A stretch of DNA of 64,000 bases from Thalassotalea euphylliae (lineage in GTDB: Bacteria > Pseudomonadota > Gammaproteobacteria > Enterobacterales > Alteromonadaceae), in contig NZ_QUOU01000001.1 in assembly GCF_003390335.1 (NCBI RefSeq), forward strand, positions 434,001 to 498,000, in the 5' to 3' direction. Shown in pieces: positions 34,962 to 43,984 of this stretch. The translations under genes and the position numbers were made by a program. Positions within the stretch are counted from its first letter, which is position 1. Every line of letters starts with the position of its first letter. Below the pieces are notes generated by a model. It searched no databases. It saw nothing but the letters and a program-made list of their open reading frames with translations, and was not told the DNA's origin.

Positions 34962-34989
34962 AAAAGCACTGCTTAGGCGGTGCTTTTTT
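34962..34989 (+). terminator. Rho-independent terminator of fadBA
   Basis: AAGCACTGC pairs with GCGGTGCTT (one G-T pair) around TTAG, followed by TTTTTT. It lies about 135 bases after fadA. Confidence 0.85.
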
Positions 34990-35106
34990 GTGCCTGATTG
35001 TCACGTTTTATTTTAAGCGAGTGTTAAGTTTTTATCGGTTAGTCTGGTCTACTCTAAACATAAGGCTCAAAGTGTTGAGTTGGCTTTGATCATAAATACA
35101 GGAGTA

Positions 35107-35403
35107 ATGCTTTTGAAGTACTTATTGACAATGATATTGAGTGCCATGGCGAGCTTGCCATTATTGGCAATGGAGCGTGATCGCAGTTCAGTTCGCTGTG
35201 ATGGTGGTCATATTCGCCACGGTATGGATAAATACCAAGTGATTGGTCGCTGCGGTAATCCACGAGCGCAAGAGACGATAAGCGGTGATGATCAGGTCAA
35301 AATAGATAGGTTAGTTTATAAATTTAAACAATCGCCTAAAGCACCTTTGATTATCTTTACGTTTCGCGGTGGCAAGCTGGCTAATATTACTGAGTCGCGC
35401 TAG
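35107..35403 (+). CDS. DUF2845 family small secreted protein
   Basis: A protein of about 98 residues with a signal peptide (hydrophobic core LLTMILSAMASLPLLA) and a short mature domain with two cysteines, CDGGHIRHGMDKYQVIGRCG, the DUF2845 pattern. The function of this family is unknown; it is exported, and the two cysteines could form a disulfide. ATG 35107 is used, but AGGAG lies only two bases before it, so TTG 35113 may be the real start; the open frame back to TTG 35080 lacks a ribosome site. It is a single gene convergent with the YeiH-family gene. Confidence 0.7.
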   Translation: MLLKYLLTMILSAMASLPLLAMERDRSSVRCDGGHIRHGMDKYQVIGRCGNPRAQETISGDDQVKIDRLVYKFKQSPKAPLIIFTFRGGKLANITESR

Positions 35404-35417
35404 GTATTTCAGATCAA

Positions 35418-36416
35418 TTAGCCCATCATGGTTAGGCACAGCAGGTAAATAAGGATAAATAGCGCGATCCACACCGTTTCTGCCACCATTATGATAATGG
35501 GCTTGACACCAACGCTAGTCAGTTTGGACAGATTCGATTTCATGCCGATTGCAGCAATAGCAATCACCAATGCAAAACGGCTGATGGTCGTTGCTCCTTC
35601 GGTGATCACTGTGGGTAAATCAACCAGTGAGTTAATCACCATAAAGACGACAAACGCGATTAAGAAATTGGGGAAATGAGGCTTATGATCCACTTGCTTG
35701 TCGTGTTTGCATTGCTCTCGAAGTGCTAGCAGCATCATTAACACCACTGGCATTAAAAAACTAACCCGTACTAATTTTACCAGCGTTGATAAGTCACCGG
35801 TTTGCTCTGAAACCGAATAACCAGCCCCAACCACTTGCGCAACATCATGAATCGTGCCGCCAAGAAAGATACTGGTGTCGTGTTCGGTTAAACCCAACTT
35901 GGTTGCAATAATTGGATAGAGCACCATGGCGATAGTGGAAAGTGAGGTGACACCAATAATAGTCAACAGAGTATCGCGCTCTTTGTTTTTGTCATTGGGC
36001 AGTATGGCTGAAATCGCCATCGCAGCAGAGGCACCACAGATGGCGACAGAGCCACCGGTTAACATGCCAAAACGCCGACTCATGCCCATGACACGACTGA
36101 GCAATACGCCAACAATAATAGTTGAGCTGATAGCGGCAATCAGTAGCAAAGCGGTTGACCAACCAAGCGACATTAAATCATCAAAAGCTATGCGAAAGCC
36201 GAGCAAGGCAACACCTATACGTAAAACCGTTGAGGCAGTGAATTCGATGCCCGCTTTACATTTGGTTTCTTCATGTAAAAACGACAGGGCAATGCCCAGT
36301 AATAAGGCAAATAGCATGGCGGGAGCATTGTAGTACTCAGCAAGAAATAAGGCAGCAAGGCCAGTGATAACCGCAATAAAACTTCCAGGAAAAAGCGCCT
36401 TTATTTTCATTAACAT
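35418..36416 (-). CDS. YeiH-family putative anion (sulfate/sulfite) exporter
   Basis: A membrane protein of 332 residues from ATG 36416, or 330 from ATG 36410. The longer open frame to 36470 would overlap the upstream gene and is not conserved in character. It has about 10 hydrophobic helices with the family signatures LLGIALSF, GGSVAICGASAAMAISAI and GGTIHDVAQVVGAGYSVSE, the UPF0324/YeiH (Cons_hypoth698) type annotated as putative sulfate exporters. It follows the TauD-like dioxygenase by 16 bases in one operon with an aldo/keto reductase. If the dioxygenase frees sulfite, this could export it or sulfate. That link is inference. Confidence 0.85.
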   Translation of the reverse strand: MLMKIKALFPGSFIAVITGLAALFLAEYYNAPAMLFALLLGIALSFLHEETKCKAGIEFTASTVLRIGVALLGFRIAFDDLMSLGWSTALLLIAAISSTIIVGVLLSRVMGMSRRFGMLTGGSVAICGASAAMAISAILPNDKNKERDTLLTIIGVTSLSTIAMVLYPIIATKLGLTEHDTSIFLGGTIHDVAQVVGAGYSVSEQTGDLSTLVKLVRVSFLMPVVLMMLLALREQCKHDKQVDHKPHFPNFLIAFVVFMVINSLVDLPTVITEGATTISRFALVIAIAAIGMKSNLSKLTSVGVKPIIIMVAETVWIALFILIYLLCLTMMG

Positions 36417-36432
36417 ACACAGGTTTTTACAA

Positions 36433-37458
36433 CTAGGCTGGTATATTATCTGTTGCGGCGCCAAGTGCAACTAACACTTGCCGTTTTGTTTCACCGCTAT
36501 AAGGGCGACGGCCATGCATAGCCAGATTATTATCAACCACGGCGACATCACCTGCTTGCCACGCTACATCAAACGCATATTGCTCGGCAGTTGCGATAAT
36601 CTCTTCCAACCATGCCTTGGGAATTTCAGCGTCATCACCAAAACATAAGGTATCTTGGTGATGTTCACGCACCCCTGACCAGCCTTGATAAGCTGCGATC
36701 AGTTGATTGAAAAACACTTTTCGACCATCAGCTAAGGTGCGCACCGCAGGTAATTTCCCCGTGGTTGCTTTTAAGCTGCCGTCTTGTTGCCATTGCCAGC
36801 GATAGCCTAAGCGCGCTAACTTTTTTTCTGCTTGGGTTTGTGTTTCAACACTCAGCGTACTTTTCCAGCTGCGTCCTTGACCCGAATTGGGATCATTTTC
36901 ACCCGGCATAGTAGTGGTATATTTCACGCCTTTTTGCTCGAATGCCGCAGCAAGTTCTGGGTTTGCTTGAGCTAAGGCGTTAAACAGTAAATCACAGCGT
37001 AAGATCGGGCTGGCGCCACCGTGATCGGCGGGCGTTAGGCAAAAGAAGAAAATCTTATCGGGGTATATTGGCGTTTGCGCCATTTCATTGTGTAGGTAAA
37101 TTTCTACGTCTTTGGGGGCTTCATTGGCGGTAAATACCCGCTCTGTGAAATTAATGCGTACGGCATTTGAAAGTGAATCTTTATAATAAAAATTCGGGTA
37201 GCCAAAGCTGGCGGTAAATTCGTCAAATGCTTCGGCAGAGTCGAGCGGAAAGCCACGAAATAAAATAGCCCCCGATTGCGCTAACTGTTGCTCAATGGCG
37301 ACTCTATTCTGTTTGATAAATTCAACACTCTGAGTGACGTTTTGGCAAGCGTCTGTATTAACGACAACTGCTGGAAATACATCTGGCTGGCCTGCACAAA
37401 ACTGATCACTGATTTCGGTAAACGGCACATTACTTGAAGACTTATTACTTGGAGACAT
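36433..37458 (-). CDS. TauD/TfdA-family Fe(II)/2-oxoglutarate dioxygenase with an HxE iron triad
   Basis: ATG 37458 is the start, with AGGAG seven bases upstream; this gives 341 residues. The jelly-roll dioxygenase carries its iron ligands as H123-N-E125 (YLHNEMAQTP) and H315 (DNNLAMHGRRP), with Arg326 as the likely 2-oxoglutarate anchor. Glu instead of Asp in the triad occurs in the SyrP-like branch of this family. Such enzymes hydroxylate or oxidatively cleave small polar molecules using oxygen and 2-oxoglutarate. It lies 10 bases after an aldo/keto reductase and before a YeiH-family exporter. Two TCTTAT-type operators lie ahead of this operon, linking it to the GH31 locus. The substrate is unknown. 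Confidence 0.88.
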   Translation of the reverse strand: MSPSNKSSSNVPFTEISDQFCAGQPDVFPAVVVNTDACQNVTQSVEFIKQNRVAIEQQLAQSGAILFRGFPLDSAEAFDEFTASFGYPNFYYKDSLSNAVRINFTERVFTANEAPKDVEIYLHNEMAQTPIYPDKIFFFCLTPADHGGASPILRCDLLFNALAQANPELAAAFEQKGVKYTTTMPGENDPNSGQGRSWKSTLSVETQTQAEKKLARLGYRWQWQQDGSLKATTGKLPAVRTLADGRKVFFNQLIAAYQGWSGVREHHQDTLCFGDDAEIPKAWLEEIIATAEQYAFDVAWQAGDVAVVDNNLAMHGRRPYSGETKRQVLVALGAATDNIPA

Positions 37459-37468
37459 GGCCACACTC

Positions 37469-38428
37469 CTAGTCGTAAATCGGGTGAAGCGTATTAAACG
37501 CCGCTTGACAAAAATGACCGGGATCATTGAAGCGCTTATCATGATTTAAGGCGCTAATGGCTGCCATTTCTTCGTCGGTGAGCGCGAAGTCAAAAATCGC
37601 GATATTTTCTTTTAAACGCTCAAGTTGGGTACTTTTCGGAATAATCGAGCAGCCGCGCTGCACGTTCCAGCGCAGTACCACTTGCGCTGGTGTTTTCCCT
37701 AAGCGCTCGGCGGCGGCAATCACAGCTGGCTGGGTTAATACCGATTCATCGGCACCTGCCATATCCAGTTCTAAATACGAGAGTGCGCCAAGCGGCGAAA
37801 ATGCTGTGACTTCGACGCCATAGGCTTTGGTCATAGAAATTAACCGCTCTTGGGTGTTGTAAGGGTGTGATTCAATTTGCAGTGCGTAGGGTTTAATACG
37901 GGCATAAGTCATCAAGTCATGCATTAGTGCGGAATTGTAATTACAGACGCCAATATTTTTCACTAGGCTATTATCGACCAGCTCCTCCATCGCTGCCCAA
38001 GTTTGATAAAGCGGTACGGGTGCAAGCTTCATACTCGGATTCTCTGCCTCTGGATCGAAGAACCACTCAGGTGGATATCGCTCTTCAATCGGCACATAGG
38101 CTTGCGCGATCGGAAAGTGGATCAAATACAGATCTAAGTAATCTAGACCAAGATCTTTAAGGGTTTTCTCTAATGCCAGCTGCACATGCTCTGGCGCGTG
38201 GTAGGTATTCCAAAGCTTAGAAGTAACCCAAAGCTCTTCACGGCTGCACAGTCCGTCAGCTATCGCCTTGGCAATGCCTTGGCCAACCTCAATTTCATTG
38301 CCGTAATCACAAGCGCTATCGAGGTGTCGATAGCCTGCCTTAATGGCATCGTATACGGTTTGTGCACAGTCTTGTTTTGCAATTTTCCATAGGCCTAAGC
38401 CGACCTGAGGCATAGTAGTAGTTGCCAT
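37469..38428 (-). CDS. Aldo/keto reductase
   Basis: A 319-residue (alpha/beta)8-barrel NADPH oxidoreductase. The catalytic tetrad is visible: Asp and Tyr in LDSACDYGNE (about 37-46), Lys in WVTSKLW (about 72) and His in LIHFP (about 105). The NADP-binding region near the C-terminus reads IIPKSTQLERLKENI. It resembles xylose/aldose-reductase-type enzymes that reduce sugar aldehydes. As first gene of the operon with a 2-oxoglutarate dioxygenase, it could reduce an aldehyde made by that enzyme. Two copies of the TCTTATATAAGA-type motif lie 81-110 bases upstream. Confidence 0.92.
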   Translation of the reverse strand: MATTTMPQVGLGLWKIAKQDCAQTVYDAIKAGYRHLDSACDYGNEIEVGQGIAKAIADGLCSREELWVTSKLWNTYHAPEHVQLALEKTLKDLGLDYLDLYLIHFPIAQAYVPIEERYPPEWFFDPEAENPSMKLAPVPLYQTWAAMEELVDNSLVKNIGVCNYNSALMHDLMTYARIKPYALQIESHPYNTQERLISMTKAYGVEVTAFSPLGALSYLELDMAGADESVLTQPAVIAAAERLGKTPAQVVLRWNVQRGCSIIPKSTQLERLKENIAIFDFALTDEEMAAISALNHDKRFNDPGHFCQAAFNTLHPIYD

Positions 38429-38508
38429 AATTTACTCTTAATGAGTTCGTTAAGCTGCTGATACTGCTAATGCGCTAGCGAACGTGGTTATGGGTTATAG
38501 GTTCAAAA

Positions 38509-38538
38509 TCTTATTTAAGATTTATATCTTATATAAGA
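38509..38538. promoter_or_regulatory. Double operator TCTTATTTAAGA / TCTTATATAAGA upstream of the aldo/keto reductase operon
   Basis: Two 12-bp sites (38509-38520, with one mismatch from perfect symmetry, and perfect palindrome 38527-38538) have centres 18 bp apart, nearly two helical turns. The same 12-mer occurs at 39645, 39815 and 43985 before other genes of the locus. The likely binder is the GntR/UTRA protein encoded at 38798-39547. The rest of the 369-bp gap 38429-38797 shows no gene. Confidence 0.7.
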
Positions 38539-38797
38539 CTATAAGTTAGCGTTGGCGATCTAAGGTGTCAATTAATTGATGAAAAAATCACCGACTTGAT
38601 AAGGTACGTGTCGTCGTGAATGACAAAAGCTCTTGATACATTGGCCTTGATTAGTGGGGTTAGGCAATGGCTGCTTCACTATAAAACGGCGCTTCGCTTT
38701 TAGCTTAGGTACTGAGCATTTTTAGCCAATGGTCAAGGAAAACGCCGTTATTTGATGCTCAAGTGGGGTCTGTAAACACTAAGCGCTAACCTAAAAA

Positions 38798-39547
38798 TCA
38801 ATCAAAGTTTACCAAGTAGTGGTAGTGATCTGAACGACAACGGGTGATGCGATATTCAATAATTTGCTCATTCAACGATTTGGTTGAACGGGTAAACATT
38901 AGCAGTGGCGTCCCTGTCTCGATACCCAGTAAATCGGCATCACTTGCCTGAGCTAAAATGGCTTTGATCTTATCTTCGGTTTTATGCACGGTTAAATTGA
39001 AATTGGTTTGATAGAAATGGTAGAGCGTGTGCGGAATTTCTGGCTCATTTTCAATGCCTGCAAATGCTGAGTAGGGCAGGTAAATATCTTCAAGTAAACA
39101 ATACTCACCACCAATCGTACGACGTCGTTTGAGTAGCACAACCTTGGTTTTCGCTGAGACATTTAGCTCTCGGGCAATTGCTTTGTTGGCGGGCGCTATG
39201 GTTAACGACAGCACTTCTGAAATGGGCAGTTCTGGGCTTTGGCCATCCGCCACGAGCGGGAAAAATCGGTACAAGGCGGGCATACCAGTGTGCTCAGCGA
39301 CAAAGGTGCCTAAACCTTGCTTTCTGGTCAGGACTTTTTCATCGGTTAGCGTATTTAACGCTTTGCGCACTGTACCTTGGCTAACACCAAATTCACTGGC
39401 CAATTGAAACTCGCTTGGCAGCATATCGCCGGGTTTCCAGCGTTGTTCAACAATGAGTTGAGTAACGTGTTTTTCAACTTGTTTGTACAGGGGTAAAAAC
39501 GCTAAGCCAGACGTGCCAAGTTTATTACCAAATTCAGTATCAGCCAT
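38798..39547 (-). CDS. GntR-family transcriptional regulator with UTRA ligand domain (HutC type)
   Basis: A 249-residue regulator. The winged helix-turn-helix (about 20-85) contains LPSEFQLASEFGVSQGTVRKA, and the UTRA domain (about 100-245) ends with IEYRITRCRSDHYHYLV. HutC-type members sense sugars, amino sugars or related ligands and usually repress the adjacent catabolic operon. It lies between the aldo/keto reductase operon and the GH31 operon, and the palindrome TCTTATATAAGA occurs about 100 bases upstream of its own start, consistent with autoregulation. It is preceded by AGGAAT before ATG. I infer it controls all five motif sites. Confidence 0.9.
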   Translation of the reverse strand: MADTEFGNKLGTSGLAFLPLYKQVEKHVTQLIVEQRWKPGDMLPSEFQLASEFGVSQGTVRKALNTLTDEKVLTRKQGLGTFVAEHTGMPALYRFFPLVADGQSPELPISEVLSLTIAPANKAIARELNVSAKTKVVLLKRRRTIGGEYCLLEDIYLPYSAFAGIENEPEIPHTLYHFYQTNFNLTVHKTEDKIKAILAQASDADLLGIETGTPLLMFTRSTKSLNEQIIEYRITRCRSDHYHYLVNFD

Positions 39548-39644
39548 CTTTATTCCTATTCAAATAAGCAAATCGACACTCTATATTTTCATTACCTAAT
39601 GCTGTGCAAATGACATTGACTACGCAGGCTAAGGCTTTCTTTTA

Positions 39645-39656
39645 TCTTATATAAGA
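39645..39656. promoter_or_regulatory. Operator palindrome TCTTATATAAGA upstream of gntR
   Basis: Perfect 12-bp palindrome 98 bases before the GntR start codon, on the divergent side of the 414-bp gap 39548-39961. Together with the site at 39815 it would give autoregulation and control of the GH31 operon. Confidence 0.7.
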
Positions 39657-39782
39657 ATATCGCTTTTTCTATCATACTTGGCTAGACAGAAAAGTAAATT
39701 GCCTAAAATAATGAGCAAATGTTATTGCTTATTCAAAGTTTGCAAATGCTTAAACCTTAAACAAAGTGGTTAAAAAATAAGT

Positions 39783-39826
39783 TTGACAAATAACCGAACT
39801 AAGGTAGTTTATATTCTTATATAAGA
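39783..39826 (+). promoter_or_regulatory. GH31-operon promoter with operator TCTTATATAAGA
   Basis: A TTGACA hexamer (39783-39788) is followed 16-20 bases later by the AT-rich segment TAGTTTATATT (-10 region) and then the perfect palindrome 39815-39826. A repressor bound there would block transcription start. The leader to the GH31 start is about 135 bases and holds no clear structure. Confidence 0.65.
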
Positions 39827-39961
39827 CCTAAGAATTAGCTTTGCTGACACGAAACGTATCATATAAATCATTCAAAGTTGTCATCGTAGCGAACATCAAA
39901 ATAAGCATTACATAACGATTAAAAAACGCATTACTAAGGTCTGTATCACAAGGGGGAAGCA

Positions 39962-42136
39962 ATGTCAGGCTTTAGTGTTGAGTCACCAAGCTGGGACACT
40001 ATCGATGCTGTCGAAGTTATCGATCAGATCCGTATTGAAAAAGATCACGCCTTGATCCCAACGGATCAGGGCGTGCTGCGTGTCAGCGTGAATCAATTTG
40101 GTGTGCGTTTGCAAATTGGTGATCGCATCGATTTTGACTATCAGTTGCTGGTTAACAAGCCCAACGCGCAAGCGTTAACTATCGCTCAGCCCGATTCAGC
40201 GTCTTCATCACTGTCCGCAGCACTATCCACAACAGCAATGCAAACCAAGCTCGTTAGCGGTGCAACCCAAGTCGTGATCAGTCACCAACCGTTTGCGATT
40301 CAAATAAAGCATAACGACAAAGTCATTCAGCAAAGTGCGAGCGATGGTCATTTTGTTCGCCGTTATCGGCTGCCTCCGCTGGCGCGAGTCGACAAAGGCT
40401 GGTTTATGGCGTGGGAGCTAGCGAGTAGTGAGCCAGTTTATGGCTTGGGTGAAAAGTGGGGCAAACTCGACAAACGCGGCCAGCTGATTCGCTCATTTAA
40501 TCACGATGCGCTAGGTGTAAATGCAGAGATCTCCTATAAAAATGCCCCTTTTGCATGGAGTCCAAACGGTTGGGGACTATTCGTTCATACGCCGTCACCA
40601 GTCACCCATGGTGTTGGTTATGCGCCTTGGTCGCAACGCAGTTATGGCGTGCTCGTTGAAGATAGCGCGCTCGACCTATTTATATTTACCGGTCATAACG
40701 GTGAGCAGCAAATACAGACCTATACCGAGCTAACGGGTAAAGCCCCCATGCCGCCAGAATGGAGCTTAGGGGTTATCCTTTCCAAAGCCTATTATCAAGA
40801 TGCAGACGAATTGTTAGCAACGGCAAGGGCCGTGCGACAGCAGCAAATGCCGTGCGATGTGATCACCCTTGACGGCCGAGCTTGGCAAGATACGGAGACA
40901 CGATTTGCCTTTGAATGGGACAAAACCCGCTACCCCGATCCCAAACCAATAATCGACCAACTTAAAGCCATGCAGTTTAAAATCTGTATCTGGGAATATC
41001 CGCTGATATCAGTGGAAAACCCGCTTTATCAGCAGCTAGCCGACAAGGGCTGGTTAATCAAAGACAAACGCACAGGGCAAGCCTACCAATACGAATGGGA
41101 CATGAGTGCATTTGGCGAAGTGCTTACCCCCTTGCCGAAATCTGGCATTTTAGATTTTACTCACCCTGAGGCTTATGCCTTTTGGCGTGATAGCCATCAA
41201 AGCTTGTTTGCGCTGGGTATTGATATGATCAAAGCGGACTTTGGCGAGCAAATTGAAGACGACAATATGCTTGCCAGCAATGGCGAATCGGGCATGGCAC
41301 TGCACAATGTTTACAGTCTGCTATACAACCGCTGTGTCTACGAGGCGGCTGAAGAGTTTAGCCAAAATGGCGCGTTTTTATTTAGCCGTTCGGCATGGAC
41401 GGGGTCGCAGCGCTACCCAGCCCAGTGGGGCGGCGATCCGCAAGCTGATTGGGGCGGCTTGGCAGCGAGCCTACGCGGTGGTCAGTCGTGGGGGCTCACG
41501 GGCGCACCGTTCTACGCGACGGATGTTGGCGGTTTTTATAAAGATACTAGAGACGCTGAGCTTTATGTGCGTTGGCTCCAATCGGCGGTATTTTCCGCCC
41601 ATATGCGTTTGCACGGTATCGGTCAACGAGAGCCGTGGAGCTATGGCGCATTGGCTGAGCAAGCCGCGAATAGAGCATTGAAGCTGCGTTATCAATTACT
41701 GCCTTACCTACATCAAACCATGATGCAAGCATCGGAAACTGGGTTGCCTGTGCAACGCGCTATGGTGCTGGCTTTTCCAAACGAGCGACAAGCCTGGGCA
41801 TTTGAAGATCAGTTTATGTTAGGCGATAAGCTACTTGTGATTCCTTGCCTGCAAGCAGGTGGTGATATTGAGTTTTATTTGCCGTTTGGTGATTGGTGTC
41901 GATTTGAGCCTGACCTTGATGCCGACATTACACAACCTAAACACTACCAAGGCAGCAAACTGTACCGAGAGCGCTTGGCGTTAGCGGACTATGCCGTGTT
42001 TATTCGCAAAGGCGACACTGTGCCACTGGGTGCTGCTGTTGAACATACTGAACAGCTCAAAGCACTAGGCATGTCGGTCGCTAGTGTCACGCGCTATTGG
42101 CCTGATGTTGATATAGCACAGGGCGGAGCGTCATAA
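39962..42136 (+). CDS. Glycoside hydrolase family 31 alpha-glycosidase, YicI-like
   Basis: A 724-residue GH31 enzyme: an N-terminal beta-sandwich (about 1-265), then the catalytic barrel with nucleophile Asp426 (MIKADFGEQ) and acid/base Asp492 (QWGGDPQADWGG), and C-terminal beta domains. The SLRGGQSWGLTGAPF and HMRLHG segments resemble alpha-xylosidase YicI more than sulfoquinovosidase YihQ, whose tryptophan- and glutamine-containing sulfonate pocket I do not see. No signal peptide is present, so it should act in the cytoplasm on an imported alpha-glycoside. The stop codon abuts the symporter start. A GGGGGAAG ribosome site precedes the ATG. Confidence 0.92.
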   Translation: MSGFSVESPSWDTIDAVEVIDQIRIEKDHALIPTDQGVLRVSVNQFGVRLQIGDRIDFDYQLLVNKPNAQALTIAQPDSASSSLSAALSTTAMQTKLVSGATQVVISHQPFAIQIKHNDKVIQQSASDGHFVRRYRLPPLARVDKGWFMAWELASSEPVYGLGEKWGKLDKRGQLIRSFNHDALGVNAEISYKNAPFAWSPNGWGLFVHTPSPVTHGVGYAPWSQRSYGVLVEDSALDLFIFTGHNGEQQIQTYTELTGKAPMPPEWSLGVILSKAYYQDADELLATARAVRQQQMPCDVITLDGRAWQDTETRFAFEWDKTRYPDPKPIIDQLKAMQFKICIWEYPLISVENPLYQQLADKGWLIKDKRTGQAYQYEWDMSAFGEVLTPLPKSGILDFTHPEAYAFWRDSHQSLFALGIDMIKADFGEQIEDDNMLASNGESGMALHNVYSLLYNRCVYEAAEEFSQNGAFLFSRSAWTGSQRYPAQWGGDPQADWGGLAASLRGGQSWGLTGAPFYATDVGGFYKDTRDAELYVRWLQSAVFSAHMRLHGIGQREPWSYGALAEQAANRALKLRYQLLPYLHQTMMQASETGLPVQRAMVLAFPNERQAWAFEDQFMLGDKLLVIPCLQAGGDIEFYLPFGDWCRFEPDLDADITQPKHYQGSKLYRERLALADYAVFIRKGDTVPLGAAVEHTEQLKALGMSVASVTRYWPDVDIAQGGAS

Positions 42137-43867
42137 ATGGCTGGCCAAGATATTGCGTTCACGCTTATTAGCTGCCTGTTTTTTATGGGCTTGGTGGCGT
42201 GGATTTCCTATCAAAAAACCAAAGGAGTAGTTGATTCAAAAGATGGTTACTTTTTAGCTGGGCGCGGCCTAACCGGTACTTTTATCGCTGGCTCTATGTT
42301 ACTTACCAACTTATCTGCTGAGCAACTAATTGGCTTAAATGGCTCTGCATTTGGTTATAATCTCAGTGCCATGGCATGGGAAGTTACCGCAGGTATCGCG
42401 ACCATTATTATGGCTTTGGTTTTTCTACCGCGTTACCTTTCTGGCGCATTCACAACACTGCCTGAATTTCTAAAACAACGCTTTGACGACACAGTGCGCC
42501 GTATGACGGTGGTGTTGTTTATGGTCGGCTATGGTCTGATCACTATTCCTTCGGTCTTGTATTCCGGCTCGGTCGCGGTACTTAAACTCTTTGATATTCC
42601 GACACTGCTGTCGATGAGCTACCAGCAATCCTTGGTGGTGACGATTATTATGGTCGGCAGCGTTGGGGCGGTTTATGCGATTTTTGGTGGTTTAAAAGCG
42701 GTTGCCGTGTCCGACACCATTAACGGCGTTGGTTTGCTAATTATTGGTGTTTTAGTGCCTGTGCTCGGTTTTATGATGCTTGGCGGTGGTAGTTTTACGG
42801 CGGGCGTTAGCACCGTTTTAACTGAGCACACTGACAAACTCAACGCGATAGGTGAGCCGACTGATCCTGTGCCGTTTGGTACGATTTTTACCGGCATGAT
42901 CTTTGCGAATTTGTTCTATTGGTGTACCAATCAATATGTGATTCAGCGCACCTTAGGCGCGAAGAATTTAGCAGAAGGGCAAAAAGGTGTGCTGCTCTCA
43001 GGCTACTTTAAACTGTTGGTACCATTTTTGATGATGATCCCTGGGGTGATCGCGTTTCACCTGTACCAAACCAGCCAACTTGAAACTATCGATATGGCAT
43101 ACCCGCGATTGGTAAAAGACGTGCTGCCGGTCTCGCTTGCTGGCTTTTTCTTAGCGGTACTGCTTGGTACCGTATTTAGCTCGTTTAACTCACTGCTCAA
43201 TAGCGCTGCAACTCTGTTTTGTTTGGATGTGTATGCACCACTGAAAAAAGACAAAGTGAGCGATGAACAGTTGATCAAAGTTGCTAAAATCGCCAGTGTG
43301 ATTATTGCGTTGTTCTCGTTTGTGGTCGCGCCTTTACTGATGTTTGCGCCAGAAGGTTTATGGCAAATTATTCGGGTATTTACCGGCTTTTATAATATCC
43401 CGGTGATCACCATCGTTATTGTGGGTCTATTTACTCGTCGCGTGCCAGCGGTTGCCGCCAAAGTTGTGATCATCTTCCATGTGTTGGCGTATGCGTTATT
43501 GAAATTTATTTGGGATGTCGACATTAATTTTATTCATATCTACGCCATTTTATTTGTCACAGAAACCGCCATGATGTTGCTGTTTGGCTATTTTTTGCCA
43601 ACCCAAGAGCAACAGTTTTACCATCATAAAAACACCGTTGATTTGGTTCCGTGGCGCTATGCACATCCAGTAGCTATCACCCTGATTACTTTAATTATTA
43701 TTAGCTATGTTTTCTTTTCACCGCTCGGTGTGGTGTCTGGGTCTTGGTCAACATTTTATGTCATCAGTGCGGTGCTTTTAGTGGTGAATATGGGTTTGTG
43801 TGTCTGGAGTGTTAAACGCTGGCAAAAGCGCTATCAGCAGTCAGCAAAGGCAGTCTCAACCAGTTGA
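42137..43867 (+). CDS. Sodium/solute symporter (SGLT-like SSS family)
   Basis: A 576-residue integral membrane protein with about 13-14 helices. The SSS signature region includes DGYFLAGRGLTG near the N-terminus, LTNLSAEQLIGLNG in the first helix (sodium site region), and AIFGGLKAVAVSDTINGVG. It resembles sodium-galactose/glucose symporters such as vSGLT. It begins immediately after the GH31 stop without a gap, so translation is coupled. It most likely imports the glycoside cleaved by the GH31 enzyme. The precise sugar cannot be read from the sequence. Confidence 0.9.
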   Translation: MAGQDIAFTLISCLFFMGLVAWISYQKTKGVVDSKDGYFLAGRGLTGTFIAGSMLLTNLSAEQLIGLNGSAFGYNLSAMAWEVTAGIATIIMALVFLPRYLSGAFTTLPEFLKQRFDDTVRRMTVVLFMVGYGLITIPSVLYSGSVAVLKLFDIPTLLSMSYQQSLVVTIIMVGSVGAVYAIFGGLKAVAVSDTINGVGLLIIGVLVPVLGFMMLGGGSFTAGVSTVLTEHTDKLNAIGEPTDPVPFGTIFTGMIFANLFYWCTNQYVIQRTLGAKNLAEGQKGVLLSGYFKLLVPFLMMIPGVIAFHLYQTSQLETIDMAYPRLVKDVLPVSLAGFFLAVLLGTVFSSFNSLLNSAATLFCLDVYAPLKKDKVSDEQLIKVAKIASVIIALFSFVVAPLLMFAPEGLWQIIRVFTGFYNIPVITIVIVGLFTRRVPAVAAKVVIIFHVLAYALLKFIWDVDINFIHIYAILFVTETAMMLLFGYFLPTQEQQFYHHKNTVDLVPWRYAHPVAITLITLIIISYVFFSPLGVVSGSWSTFYVISAVLLVVNMGLCVWSVKRWQKRYQQSAKAVSTS

Positions 43868-43984
43868 TTTAAGCCCGGTTTGAGTTTAACTGAGATCAAC
43901 TTGATTGTTTGTGTTACGCGGTGAGTTGCGGGCTTTAATCGCAAATTGCTTATTGTGGTCTATAGTTAACACGGGCACATTAAG

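Noticed and set aside
38683..38745. AACGGCG ... CGCCGTT inverted repeat as gntR terminator
   Set aside because: Seven-base arms about 50 bases apart without T-run; too weak to call.
39962..42136. Naming the GH31 enzyme a sulfoquinovosidase (yihQ)
   Set aside because: The active-site surroundings look YicI-like and I cannot see the YihQ sulfonate-binding residues, so the substrate is left open.
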